NCBI RefSeq assembly: GCF_041601295.1
Contig: NZ_JBFIII010000039.1
Coordinates: 1-24,937 of the forward strand
Reading direction: 5' to 3'
From: Immundisolibacter sp.
GTDB lineage: Bacteria; Pseudomonadota; Gammaproteobacteria; Immundisolibacterales; Immundisolibacteraceae
DNA: 24,937 bases
Part shown: in pieces, positions 7,434 to 15,313 of the stretch
Numbering within the stretch: position 1 is the stretch's first letter
Layout of the letters: every line of letters starts with the position of its first letter
Notes under the pieces: generated by a model
Told to the model about the DNA's origin: nothing
Seen by the model: the letters and a program-made list of their open reading frames with translations, nothing else
The model's database searches: none
Made by a program: the position numbers and the translations under genes

Positions 7434-8945
7434 ATGATGGCGGTCGGCCGGCTCGGACGTCAACGCGGCGTGGGTATGCTCGCCGGCTTGCTGTGGTTGG
7501 CCGGCTGTGGACAGGCTCAGTATCCGGCCACGCCGGTACTGCGCATGGGCCTGGCTCAGCCGGTGCTGGACCTGGACCCCCGGCGCGGCGGTGATGCGGC
7601 GTCCGCCCGCGTGGCGCGGCTGCTGTATTCGCGTCTGATCGACCTCGATGCGACTTACCAGCCGCGGCCGGCCGCGGCCGACTGGCAGCAGCTCGATACC
7701 CTGCATTACCGGTTGACGCTGCGCCAGCCCGTGCCGCGCTTCGGTGACGGTTCGCGGCTGGTGGCCGCCGATGTGGTGGCGACCTATCGGGCCGTGCTCG
7801 ATCCTGCGGCTGCTTCGCCGCTGCGCGCCGAATTGGGACCGCTCGCAAGCGTGCATGCCACCGCCGATGGCCAGATCGATTTCACGCTGAGTCAACCGGA
7901 CGCGCTGTTTCCCGGGCGCCTGACGCTGGGCATCCTGCCGGCGCGCTGCGCCGGTTCAGTGTCCGCCACGCCACCTTGTCACTACGACGGCAGTGGGCCG
8001 TTTGCGCTCGAAACGCTGACCGCCGACCGGGTAAGACTGCGCAGGCGAAGCGACGACCTGGGGCTGGAGTTCCAGGTGGTGCCGGACCCGACCGTGCGGG
8101 TACTCAAACTGCTGCGTGGCGAGTTGGACCTGCTGCAGAATGATCTGCCGCCGGAGCTGCTGCGCGAGCTCGGTCGCCGCCCGGGGGTGCAGGTGGTGCG
8201 CGCGGCGGGCAGCAGCTACCACTATCTGGGATTCAACCTGGCCGATCCTGTGACCGGCGACCTGCGCGTGCGTCAGGCGGTCGCGCATGCCATCGACCGC
8301 GAGGCACTTGTGCGTTACCTGCTGGCCGGTGCTGCGGTGCCGGCTGGCAGCGTGCTGCCGCCGGGTCATTACGCCGCTGCCAGGCTGCTGCCCTATGAAT
8401 ACGACCCGGCGCTGGCGCGCCGGCTGTTGGCCGAGGCCGGGCTGAACTCGCCACGGCTGGTTTACAAGACCTCGACCGACCCGGTGCGCATACGCATCGC
8501 CACTGCATTGCAGGCGCAGCTCGCCGCAGCCGGTATCCGGGTACAGGTACAAAGCCACGAATGGGGCAGTTTTTTCGGCGACGTGCGGGCCGGTCGCTTC
8601 CAGTTGTACTCGCTGGCCTGGGTGGGCATCCGCCAGCCAGATGCGTTGCGACACATCTTCCACAGCGGGTCGCTGCCACCGGGCGGCGCCAATCGCGGCC
8701 GTTTTGCAAACCCTGCGGTGGACGCGCTGCTTGATGCCGCCGCCAGGACGAGCGGCGAGCGCCAGGCCGCCCTGTACCGGCAGGCGCAGATAACGGTCCA
8801 CGAGGCGCTGCCCTACGTGCCGCTGTGGTATGAGGATAATGTGTACGTGGCCCGCGCCGGTGTGCGTGGTTATATGCTGCGCCCGGACGGCGCCTACGAT
8901 GCCCTGGAGTTCACCGAGCCACCGCATGCCCGAGATTCGGATTGA
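7434..8945 (+). CDS. Oligopeptide-type ABC transporter substrate-binding lipoprotein
   Basis: The protein has 503 residues. A lipoprotein signal (Arg-containing n-region, hydrophobic core, lipobox LAGC with Cys25) predicts a lipid-anchored periplasmic protein. The rest fits the SBP_bac_5 family: RLLYSRLIDLDATYQPRPA near the N-terminus, DVVATYRAVLDP, YLGFNLADPVTGDLRVRQAVAHAIDRE in the middle (the family signature) and ALPYVPLWYED near the end. Such proteins deliver di- or oligopeptides, including cell-wall peptides, or sometimes nickel or sugars. Two in-frame ATGs are adjacent at 7434 and 7437, and another at 7476 would leave a short signal; I chose the first, though no strong binding site is visible. 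It overlaps the next gene by 20 bases. Confidence 0.9.
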   Translation: MMAVGRLGRQRGVGMLAGLLWLAGCGQAQYPATPVLRMGLAQPVLDLDPRRGGDAASARVARLLYSRLIDLDATYQPRPAAADWQQLDTLHYRLTLRQPVPRFGDGSRLVAADVVATYRAVLDPAAASPLRAELGPLASVHATADGQIDFTLSQPDALFPGRLTLGILPARCAGSVSATPPCHYDGSGPFALETLTADRVRLRRRSDDLGLEFQVVPDPTVRVLKLLRGELDLLQNDLPPELLRELGRRPGVQVVRAAGSSYHYLGFNLADPVTGDLRVRQAVAHAIDREALVRYLLAGAAVPAGSVLPPGHYAAARLLPYEYDPALARRLLAEAGLNSPRLVYKTSTDPVRIRIATALQAQLAAAGIRVQVQSHEWGSFFGDVRAGRFQLYSLAWVGIRQPDALRHIFHSGSLPPGGANRGRFANPAVDALLDAAARTSGERQAALYRQAQITVHEALPYVPLWYEDNVYVARAGVRGYMLRPDGAYDALEFTEPPHARDSD

Positions 8946-9408
8946 CCTGGCCCGCCAATGGCTCGAATTGCGAGAGCACGGCGTGTTGCTGCTGGCAGCG
9001 CCAGTATCTACCGCGGCGGCCGGGGCAGGTGAGGTCAACGGCAGTCTGCAGACGCCCCGTGGACGACATGTGGTGCGCGCGCGGATCGGCGCCGGTGCGC
9101 CCAGCGGCGCGGTATTCGTCGGCCGCCGGCCGACCGGCGAGATATACAGTCCGGAACTTGCCGCCCTTCATCCGGGGCGGGACTGGATCCTGACGCGCAT
9201 CCTGTGGCTGTCCGGCTGCGAGCCAGGCCGCAATCGCCTGGGGCAGGTCGATACCATGCGTCGCTATATCTACATCCACGGCACGCCGCACGACACGGCG
9301 CTGGGCGTGCCCGGTTCCAAAGGCTGTGTGCGCATGGGCAATGCCGATCTGCTGCGGCTGTTCGATTGCACGCCGGTGGGCACACCGGTGGAGCTGCTGG
9401 CGGAATGA
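8926..9408 (+). CDS. YkuD-domain protein without signal peptide (L,D-transpeptidase / L,D-carboxypeptidase)
   Basis: A 160-residue protein that is almost entirely one YkuD domain. The catalytic motif is present: His118 in IHGT, and the nucleophile Cys134 with Arg136 in SKGCVRMGN. The N-terminus MPEIRIDLARQWLELREHG is the first strand pair of the domain, with no signal peptide or membrane segment, so it should be cytoplasmic. Ordinary L,D-transpeptidases cross-link the wall in the periplasm. A small cytoplasmic YkuD protein (ElsL, once LdtK) is known in Acinetobacter baumannii as an L,D-carboxypeptidase of peptidoglycan recycling, and I infer a similar role. The gene overlaps the binding protein by 20 bases and the permease by ATGA, so it is translated with the transporter. 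Confidence 0.88.
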   Translation: MPEIRIDLARQWLELREHGVLLLAAPVSTAAAGAGEVNGSLQTPRGRHVVRARIGAGAPSGAVFVGRRPTGEIYSPELAALHPGRDWILTRILWLSGCEPGRNRLGQVDTMRRYIYIHGTPHDTALGVPGSKGCVRMGNADLLRLFDCTPVGTPVELLAE

Positions 9409-10322
9409 ACCGTCTGCTGCGTCAGTTCGCCGGCACCTTGGGCACGGCGCTGGCGGTCGTGGTGACTGTATTCCTGCTGGTGCGGCTGGTGCCGGGCGAC
9501 CCGGTGGAGGTGATGCTGGGCGAGCGCGCGAGCGCTGCGGACCGTGCCGCACTGATAGCAGCACTGGGCCTGGACCGGCCGTTGCCGGTGCAGTTAGGCG
9601 ATTACCTGGCCGGTCTTGCGCGGCTATCGCTGGGCGATTCCCTGCATTATCACCAGCCGGTCAGTACGCTGATTGCCGCCCGCCTGCCGGCGACGCTGCA
9701 GCTCGCCGGCGCGGCGCTGGCCTTGGCCCTGGTGCTGGCCCTGCCCCTGGGGGTGGCAATGGCGGTGCGCGCCGGTCGTGTTGCCGGGCGGCTGGCAGGA
9801 GCCCTGACGTTGGCTGGCATGGCGCTGCCGGGGTTCTGGTTCGGGCCGCTGCTGATTCTGTTGTTTGCGGTGCAGCTCGGCTGGTTGCCGGTGGCGGGCC
9901 GGTCGGGGCTGGCGTCTTTGCTGCTGCCGGCGCTGACACTCGCGCTGGGACTGGCCAGCGTGCTGGCGCGCCAGCTTGCCGCCAATCTTAGCGAGACCCT
10001 GACCGCCGATCACTGGCGCACGGCCCGTGCCAAGGGTCTGCCGCCGGCCCAGGTGCTGTGGCGCCATGGCGTGCGCAACGCGCTGTTGCCGGTAGCAACG
10101 GTGTTCGGTTTGCAGGTCGGCGCACTGCTCGGTGGCGCGGTGATTACCGAAACGGTGTTCGCCTGGCCGGGGCTGGGCGCGCTCACGGTAGAGGCGATTT
10201 CCACGCGCGACTATCCGCTGCTGCAGGGCTGCGTATTGCTTATTGCCACCGTGTACGTGCTGGTCAATGGCCTGACCGAACTTGCCTACGGCTGGATAGA
10301 CCCGCGGGTACGTCTGCCGTGA
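9405..10322 (+). CDS. Oligopeptide-type ABC transporter permease (DppB/OppB-like)
   Basis: A 305-residue inner-membrane protein with about six hydrophobic helices. It opens with a DppB/OppB-style first helix followed by RLVPGDPVEVMLG. The ABC-coupling EAA loop is clear, with RTARAKGLPPAQVLWRH leading to RNALLPV. It ends with YGWIDPRVRL, a family-typical tail. It would form half of the membrane channel with the next gene. The start is fixed by the ATGA overlap with the YkuD gene. No ATPase is encoded in the operon, so energising subunits must come from elsewhere. Confidence 0.93.
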   Translation: MNRLLRQFAGTLGTALAVVVTVFLLVRLVPGDPVEVMLGERASAADRAALIAALGLDRPLPVQLGDYLAGLARLSLGDSLHYHQPVSTLIAARLPATLQLAGAALALALVLALPLGVAMAVRAGRVAGRLAGALTLAGMALPGFWFGPLLILLFAVQLGWLPVAGRSGLASLLLPALTLALGLASVLARQLAANLSETLTADHWRTARAKGLPPAQVLWRHGVRNALLPVATVFGLQVGALLGGAVITETVFAWPGLGALTVEAISTRDYPLLQGCVLLIATVYVLVNGLTELAYGWIDPRVRLP

Positions 10323-11170
10323 ACTCCAGGTTCTCGGGAGCCGGCCGGGCGCCGCCGGGCGCACTACTGGTGCTTGGCGCCTGGCTGACGCTGTCGCTGC
10401 TGTCGCCAGCGTTGGGGCTGGCGCCCGATACGCTGCACCTGGATCGCATCCTCCATACACCAGCCCTGACAGCGGGGGGGTGGCTGGGCTATGACGAACT
10501 GGGTCGCTCCCTGCTCGACCGGTTGCTGATCGGCGCGCGCGTATCGCTGGCGGTGGTCCTGCAAGTGGTGGCGGGCCAGGCGCTGCTGGGCATTACGGCC
10601 GGGTTGATCGGCGGGTATCTGGGCGGCTGGCCCGACCGCTGCCTGCGACAGCTGACCGACGTGGTGCTGGCGTTTCCGGGACTACTGTTGGCGCTACTGC
10701 TCGCGAGCTTGCTCGGTCCGGGAATCGAGAACGTGGTGCTGGCGCTGGTGGCGGTCGGCTGGGTTGGCTTTGCGCGGCTGACGCGCGCACAGGTGCTTTC
10801 GCTCAAGCGCAGCGACCACGTGGCGGCGGCCCGGGCGCTGGGCTGTGGCCACGCCCGCATCGTCTGGCGCCACCTTTTGCCGTTGCTCGCCGCGCCGTTG
10901 CTGGTGGAGGCGATTTTGGCCAGTGCCGGAGCCATTACCGCCGAGGCGGGGCTGTCGTTCCTGGGTCTGGGCGTACAGCCGCCGCAGGCATCCTGGGGCG
11001 GCCTGATCCGCGAGGGCAGCCGATATTTGCTGGTAGCGCCGCACTACCTGCTGCTGCCAGGCGCCGCTTTGATGGCGGTGGTCTACGCCATCAGCGCCCT
11101 TGGCGAGCAGCTTCGCCAGCACCTGGATCCGCGACACGCGGGTTTGTCTATGCCCCGGGTAACCCCTTGA
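10319..11170 (+). CDS. Oligopeptide-type ABC transporter permease (DppC/OppC-like)
   Basis: A 283-residue inner-membrane protein. YDELGRSLLDRLLIGARVSL near residues 58-77 is the DppC/OppC signature (usually DxxGRDxxSRLxxGAR), and the EAA loop reads AARALGCGHARIVWRH. The tail ends LGEQLRQHLDPR, also typical. I chose the GTG at 10319, which overlaps the upstream stop as GTGA; no ATG lies near it. The short N-terminus before the first helix is normal for the family. It pairs with the upstream permease. Confidence 0.93.
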   Translation: MNSRFSGAGRAPPGALLVLGAWLTLSLLSPALGLAPDTLHLDRILHTPALTAGGWLGYDELGRSLLDRLLIGARVSLAVVLQVVAGQALLGITAGLIGGYLGGWPDRCLRQLTDVVLAFPGLLLALLLASLLGPGIENVVLALVAVGWVGFARLTRAQVLSLKRSDHVAAARALGCGHARIVWRHLLPLLAAPLLVEAILASAGAITAEAGLSFLGLGVQPPQASWGGLIREGSRYLLVAPHYLLLPGAALMAVVYAISALGEQLRQHLDPRHAGLSMPRVTP

Positions 11171-11439
11171 CCTACACCTGGGCCGACGCCGTGGGCAATC
11201 TTGGCGTGCTGCTGGTGCTGTTGAGCTACCTGGCGTTGCAGCTGGAGCGCATTGATGGACAGGGTTTTGCCTACTCCGCCTGCAACGCCCTGGGCGCCTT
11301 ACTGCTGTTGGTATCGCTGATCGTCAACTTCAATCTGTCGTCGGTGGTCATCGAGGTGTTCTGGTTGGCCATCAGCCTGTTCGGTGTGTGGCGGGCTGGG
11401 CAGCGCCGCCGCAAGCGGCGCCAGCAGGTGGACTCTTAA
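11167..11439 (+). CDS. Small CBU_0592-like membrane protein
   Basis: A 90-residue protein with three hydrophobic helices (about 9-24, 38-55 and 58-76) and a very basic tail (RRRKRR). The pattern GVLLVLLSYLALQLERID, then a central SACNALGALLLLVSLI and NFNLSSVVIEVFW matches the CBU_0592-like domain, whose function is unknown. I infer a TTG start at 11167 because it overlaps the upstream stop as TTGA, matching the coupling style of this operon; no ATG is available. Being last in the transporter operon suggests a membrane-associated accessory role, but that is a guess. Confidence 0.8.
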   Translation: MTYTWADAVGNLGVLLVLLSYLALQLERIDGQGFAYSACNALGALLLLVSLIVNFNLSSVVIEVFWLAISLFGVWRAGQRRRKRRQQVDS

Positions 11440-12179
11440 TCCCCAGGCGCGTCCAGCAGGCGTTTGAGCTCGTTCGGTGCGACGTAGCCGCCCAGCAGAC
11501 GACCGTCGTCCAGGAGGATGGCCGGCGTACCTGACACGCCAAGCTTCTGACCGGCCTGGTATTGTTCGAGAACCGGGTTTTCACAGACTTTTTCAGGCAC
11601 TGCCTTACCGGCTTTGGCCTCGGTTATGGCGGCCTTTCGATCGGCAGCGCACCATACGTTCTGGGCTTTTCTGAACGACTCGGAATCCTCGCCGGCACGT
11701 GGAAATGCCACGTAGCGCACGGCGATGCCAGCGGCCTGGTACTGATCGATATGGCGGTGCAGTTCGCGACACCATCCGCAGTCCGTGTCGGTGAACACCG
11801 TGACGCGGTGCGCCGGCTTGGCCGGTGAGAACACGATCGCATCCTTATCTTTCAGTTGCTTCAGAAAGGCGAGACGTTGCGGTACCAAGGTGTTCCGCTC
11901 GACCGCCTGAGCCGCCGCCTCGGTCAGGTTGCGTCTGCTCGCCACTTCGATGAGTGGTCCGCCCAGCATGTAGCGGCCATCGGCGCTGAAGTAGTACACG
12001 GTCGAGCCAAAAATGACTTCGTACAGGCCGGCGACAGCGGCTGGCTGGACGGCCGTGGGCGGCGCCTCGGGCGACACCTTGGCGATCACGTCCAGCAGTA
12101 CCTGTGGCGTGTCGGCATGGCTCGCGGGACAGATCAGCAGCGCCAGTGTGGCTAGCGCAACGTGGGTCAGGCGTTTCAT
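11436..12179 (-). CDS. dsbC: Thiol:disulfide interchange protein, DsbC family
   Basis: A 247-residue periplasmic disulfide isomerase that repairs wrong disulfides and is normally kept reduced by DsbD. The signal peptide is residues 1-22 (cut after SHA). An N-terminal dimerisation domain runs to about 85, and the thioredoxin fold follows. The active site CGWC is Cys134-Cys137; the E. coli protein has CGYC. A second, structural pair is Cys177 and Cys199, and the cis-proline loop is GTPA at 217-220. The N-terminal domain looks slightly longer than usual (Pro/Ala-rich 38-48). The gene follows xerD after 40 bases, the same order as in E. coli. Its stop codon overlaps the stop of the opposite gene. 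Confidence 0.95.
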   Translation of the reverse strand: MKRLTHVALATLALLICPASHADTPQVLLDVIAKVSPEAPPTAVQPAAVAGLYEVIFGSTVYYFSADGRYMLGGPLIEVASRRNLTEAAAQAVERNTLVPQRLAFLKQLKDKDAIVFSPAKPAHRVTVFTDTDCGWCRELHRHIDQYQAAGIAVRYVAFPRAGEDSESFRKAQNVWCAADRKAAITEAKAGKAVPEKVCENPVLEQYQAGQKLGVSGTPAILLDDGRLLGGYVAPNELKRLLDAPGD

Positions 12180-12219
12180 GGGGTATCCGTGATGATGGCT
12201 TGGTGCCGATTGTATGCGC

Positions 12220-13143
12220 TCAACCACGCGGGTGATGTTGGGCGTGCAGCGCCTTGAGCCGCTCGCGCGCGACGTGGGTGTAAATCTGTGTGGTCGACAG
12301 GTCGGCGTGACCGAGCAGCATCTGCACCGCCCGCAGGTCAGCGCCGTGGTTCAGCAAATGAGTGGCGAAAGCGTGACGCAGCGTGTGGGGAGAGGGCATG
12401 GTCTCGAAGCCAACCTGGCGTGCGTAGCGGCGCAGCAGATGCCAGAAGGCCTGGCGGGTCAGCGCGCCGCCACGACGGGTGACGAACAGCGCATCGCTGA
12501 CCTGGCCCTTTAACAAGGCTCCACGGGCACCGCTCAGATACTCGTCAAGGCGCGTGAGCGAGCTCTCGCCCATCGGCACCATGCGTTCGCGGGCGCCTTT
12601 GCCCAGCACGACCAGTACGCCGCGGTTGAGGTCGACCTGCGCCACGCGCAGGCCAACCAGCTCGCTCACGCGCAGCCCGGTGGCGTAAATCAGTTCCAGC
12701 ATGGCGGCGTCGCGCTGTGCCTCGGGCGTGTCGCCGACGGGCGCCAGTAACAGCCGCTCGACCTCGGCTTCGGTCAGGGTCTTGGGCAGTGGGCGGCCCA
12801 GGCGAGGTGACTGGATGCGCCCGGTCGGGTCTTCCGCGGCAAGACCTTCTCGCACCAGGTAGTGGTAAAAGCCGCGAAGGGCGGACAACCGGCGACTGAG
12901 CGAGCGTGGAGCCAGCCGGGCCTGGGCCGGGGCACTGATAAAACCGAGGACTTCGCTGCGGGTGGCCGCGGTCAGCGCTATCCCGCGCGCGGCAAGATGC
13001 ACGGCAAAAGGGCGCAGGTCGCCGCGGTAGGCCGACAGTGTGAGCCGGCTTGCGCCGCGCTCCAGCCACAGGCCTTCAAGAAAGCGTTCAATCAGGGCGT
13101 CGTCGCCGGGAATGGGGTCAGCTGGCGAAGCAACGCTGTTCAT
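12220..13143 (-). CDS. xerD: Tyrosine recombinase XerD
   Basis: XerD acts with XerC at dif to resolve chromosome dimers at division. The protein has 307 residues, against 298 in E. coli. The N-terminal SAM-like core-binding domain spans about 13-100. The catalytic set is complete: Arg158, Lys182, His253, Arg256, His279 and the nucleophile Tyr288, each about 10 positions later than in the E. coli enzyme. The downstream dsbC supports XerD over XerC. The chosen ATG at 13143 gives a short lead-in before the core-binding domain; the open frame upstream runs through ogt and is not real. It overlaps ogt by 26 bases. Confidence 0.95.
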   Translation of the reverse strand: MNSVASPADPIPGDDALIERFLEGLWLERGASRLTLSAYRGDLRPFAVHLAARGIALTAATRSEVLGFISAPAQARLAPRSLSRRLSALRGFYHYLVREGLAAEDPTGRIQSPRLGRPLPKTLTEAEVERLLLAPVGDTPEAQRDAAMLELIYATGLRVSELVGLRVAQVDLNRGVLVVLGKGARERMVPMGESSLTRLDEYLSGARGALLKGQVSDALFVTRRGGALTRQAFWHLLRRYARQVGFETMPSPHTLRHAFATHLLNHGADLRAVQMLLGHADLSTTQIYTHVARERLKALHAQHHPRG

Positions 13144-13615
13144 GCGCCAACAGATACTGTTTAAGGCGTGGCCAGGCGCCGGCGGCAGCGCCCATGAAAC
13201 CGCCATCGCCGTTGGCGGCGATGATCCGGTGGCAGGGCACCAGCAGTACCCAGGGATTTGCGCGGCAGGCACCGCCGACGGCGCGGGCGCCGGTTGCCAG
13301 GTCGGCGGCAAGCTCGCCGTAGCGGCGGGTTTGGCCAGGCGCAATGGCCCGTAGCGCCGTCCATACCCTATGCTGAAACGCCGTGCCCTGCGGGGCGAGG
13401 GGGAGATCGGAAAAATCCGCGCCGGCGCCGTAAAAGTAGCCGTCGATACGCCGCACGGCTTCGCCTAGCAGCGAATCACGGGTTTTGCAGGGCGGGGTAT
13501 CAGCGCTCAGAAACGCGACTTTGCCGATGCCGTCGTGATGACGGCTCAGGCCAATCATGCCAAGCGGACTTGGCATGATGACGTCAAACTCGGCCGCGGA
13601 CTGCGCCCGGCGCAT
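13118..13615 (-). CDS. ogt: Methylated-DNA--[protein]-cysteine S-methyltransferase
   Basis: This protein repairs O6-alkylguanine by moving the alkyl group to its own cysteine, one turnover per molecule. It has 165 residues. The acceptor is Cys128 in VPCHRII. The DNA-binding helix region reads TAFQHRVWTALRAIAPGQTRRYGELA, with ARAVGGACRANP before the active site. The family usually has Asn in an AxxxNP stretch and a YxGG loop after the active site; here that loop reads FMGAAAG, a mild departure. I chose ATG 13615 because it yields the N-terminal FDVIMPSPLG strand, matching Ogt; ATG 13576 is an alternative. It follows rplS by 13 bases and overlaps xerD. Confidence 0.9.
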   Translation of the reverse strand: MRRAQSAAEFDVIMPSPLGMIGLSRHHDGIGKVAFLSADTPPCKTRDSLLGEAVRRIDGYFYGAGADFSDLPLAPQGTAFQHRVWTALRAIAPGQTRRYGELAADLATGARAVGGACRANPWVLLVPCHRIIAANGDGGFMGAAAGAWPRLKQYLLAHEQRCFAS

Positions 13616-13628
13616 CGCCAGGCCGGTT

Positions 13629-13994
13629 TTAGCCGCCGCTGGTTGGGCGCGCGACGATCCGCTCGCGGATACGCGCGGCCTTGCCCTTGAGCTCGCGCAG
13701 GTAGTACAGCTTGGCGCTGCGCACGCGGCCCCGGCGTTTGACTTCGATGTCCTGTATCTGCGGGCTGTGGGTCTGGAACACGCGCTCCACGCCCTCGCCA
13801 TGCGACATCTTGCGCACCGTAAAGGAAGAATGCAGCCCGCGGTTACGGCGGGCTATGACGACACCCTCGTAGGCCTGAAGCCGTTCGCGGTTGCCTTCCA
13901 CTACCTTTACCTGCACGACCACGGTATCGCCGGGCCGAAACTCCGGCACCACGCGGGTCATCTGCTCGGCGTTGAGCTGGTCAATGATGTTCAT
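13629..13994 (-). CDS. rplS: 50S ribosomal protein L19
   Basis: A 121-residue protein located at the 30S-50S interface. The sequence shows the L19 signature: FRPGDTVVVQVKVVEGNRER, YEGVVIARRNRGLHSSFTVRK and GVERVFQTHSP. ATG 13994 is preceded by AGGAG eight bases away. It starts 5 bases after the trmD stop, the usual operon order. Confidence 0.98.
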   Translation of the reverse strand: MNIIDQLNAEQMTRVVPEFRPGDTVVVQVKVVEGNRERLQAYEGVVIARRNRGLHSSFTVRKMSHGEGVERVFQTHSPQIQDIEVKRRGRVRSAKLYYLRELKGKAARIRERIVARPTSGG

Positions 13995-13999
13995 GCTCT

Positions 14000-14773
14000 T
14001 TACTCCTGGTTGTCCAAGGCCGGGCACCGTCCGTCGGCGTCCGCCTGGGTCCTGTACTCATCGAGCAACCGCTGCTGCTCGTCCGTCAAATTCAGCCTGT
14101 CCAGCAGGTCTGGCCGTCGCCGCCAGGTACGCGCCAGGGCCTGCTGCAGGCGCCACTTGCGTACCCGCTCATGGTCACCGCCGATCAATACCGGCGGCAC
14201 CGCCTGCCCGCCCAGCGTCTGGGGCCGGGTGTAGTGCGGGTGATCCAGCAGGCCATGCACGAACGAATCCTGCACTGCCGACTCGGCATCACCAAGCGCC
14301 CCCGGCAACAGGCGCACGATGGCATCGATCATAACCATGGCCGGCAGCTCGCCGCCGCTGAGCACATAATCGCCGCAGGACCATTCCTCGTCTACCGCGA
14401 GCTCAAGCGCCCGCTCGTCCACTCCCTCGTAGCGGCCACATAACACCAGCAGGCGTGGCCGTTTGGCCAATACCTGCGCCGCGGCATGGTCAAAACGTCG
14501 GCCCTGCGGAGTGACATAGGCCACGCGCACCGGCTGGTCCGAGGCGGCGCGTGCCGCGGCAATCGCCGCCAGCATCGGTTCGGCCTTCAGGACCATTCCC
14601 GGGCCACCCCCGTAGGGGGCATCGTCCACCGTGCGGTGCCGGTCGCTCGCAAAGTCGCGCAACTGCCACAGTTGCAGGCTGGCAATGCCACTGCTGATAG
14701 CCCGCCCGACAACGCCATGTTGCGCCACCGCGCCGACCAACTCCGGAAACAGGGTCACGACGTCGATGCGCAT
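14000..14773 (-). CDS. trmD: tRNA (guanine-N1)-methyltransferase TrmD
   Basis: TrmD methylates G37 next to the anticodon using S-adenosylmethionine and so prevents +1 frameshifting. The protein has 257 residues, a normal length. It opens with MRIDVVTLFPELV, has DDAPYGGGPGMVLK, and the SAM-binding trefoil knot LVLCGRYEGVDERA followed by YVLSGGELPAMVMID. The catalytic Asp lies in QDSFVHGLLDHPHYTRP. It starts 6 bases after rimM and ends 5 bases before rplS. The start codon is unambiguous. Confidence 0.98.
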   Translation of the reverse strand: MRIDVVTLFPELVGAVAQHGVVGRAISSGIASLQLWQLRDFASDRHRTVDDAPYGGGPGMVLKAEPMLAAIAAARAASDQPVRVAYVTPQGRRFDHAAAQVLAKRPRLLVLCGRYEGVDERALELAVDEEWSCGDYVLSGGELPAMVMIDAIVRLLPGALGDAESAVQDSFVHGLLDHPHYTRPQTLGGQAVPPVLIGGDHERVRKWRLQQALARTWRRRPDLLDRLNLTDEQQRLLDEYRTQADADGRCPALDNQE

Positions 14774-14779
14774 CGGTGT

Positions 14780-15313
14780 TCAATACTCCGCGTCCCAGTC
14801 GACCTCGATATAACCGGAATCAATGTCCACTTTCTTAACCACTTGCGGCAGCGCGAACGGGATCAGTCGCTCGCGTTCGCCCTGCACCACCAGCACGTCG
14901 TGTACGCCGGTCTGTATCAACTGTTGCACCCGCCCCAGCGCAATTCCGTCCACCGTGATCACCGCAAGGCCCAGCAGATCGTGCCAGTAGTAAGAGCCTG
15001 GCGGCGTCGGGGCCAGTGCCGCGCGTTCCACCGACAAGTCGTAACCGGTGAGCGCGGCGGCGGCGTCTCGGTCATCGACGCCAGCAAAACGCAGCATTGC
15101 ACGCTCACCCTGCATGCGACCTTCGACGATGCTGAAACTGCGCGTCTTGCCGCCCCGCGTGCCGACCAGGCTGGTATACCCCAGCAGACCCTGCGGTGGG
15201 TCGGTGTAGGACCATACCTGCGACCAACCTCGCAGGCCATGCGGGGCGCCGATGCGCCCGATGACTACCGGCTGCTGTGGCGCGCCGCTGGGCGCGCCCG
15301 TTTCAGACGGCAG
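14780..15313 (-). CDS. rimM: 16S rRNA processing protein RimM (start codon unusual)
   Basis: RimM assists maturation of the 30S subunit head and binds S19. The family sequence is clear: VVIGRIGAPHGLRGW at the start, then GVDDRDAAAALTGYDL, a YYWHDLLGL motif in the PRC-barrel linker, VHDVLVVQG, RLIPFALPQVVKKVD and IEVDWD at the end. The start is the problem. Between the rpsP 3' end and the first conserved residues there is no in-frame ATG, GTG or TTG. I placed the start at CTG 15313-15311, inside the last codons of rpsP, giving 177 residues, close to the E. coli 182. The nearest in-frame ATG (15478) lies deep within rpsP and would add 55 unrelated residues. The gene identity is secure; the start is not. 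Confidence 0.93.
   Translation of the reverse strand: MPSETGAPSGAPQQPVVIGRIGAPHGLRGWSQVWSYTDPPQGLLGYTSLVGTRGGKTRSFSIVEGRMQGERAMLRFAGVDDRDAAAALTGYDLSVERAALAPTPPGSYYWHDLLGLAVITVDGIALGRVQQLIQTGVHDVLVVQGERERLIPFALPQVVKKVDIDSGYIEVDWDAEY

Noticed and set aside
7956..9038. A 360-codon minus-strand frame opposite the binding-protein gene
   Set aside because: Antisense to a gene with lipobox and SBP_bac_5 signature; no motif of its own.
12220..13143. Phage or integron integrase, as a sign of a mobile element
   Set aside because: Length, residue spacing and the adjacent dsbC identify it as the housekeeping recombinase XerD; no attachment sites or other phage genes are present.
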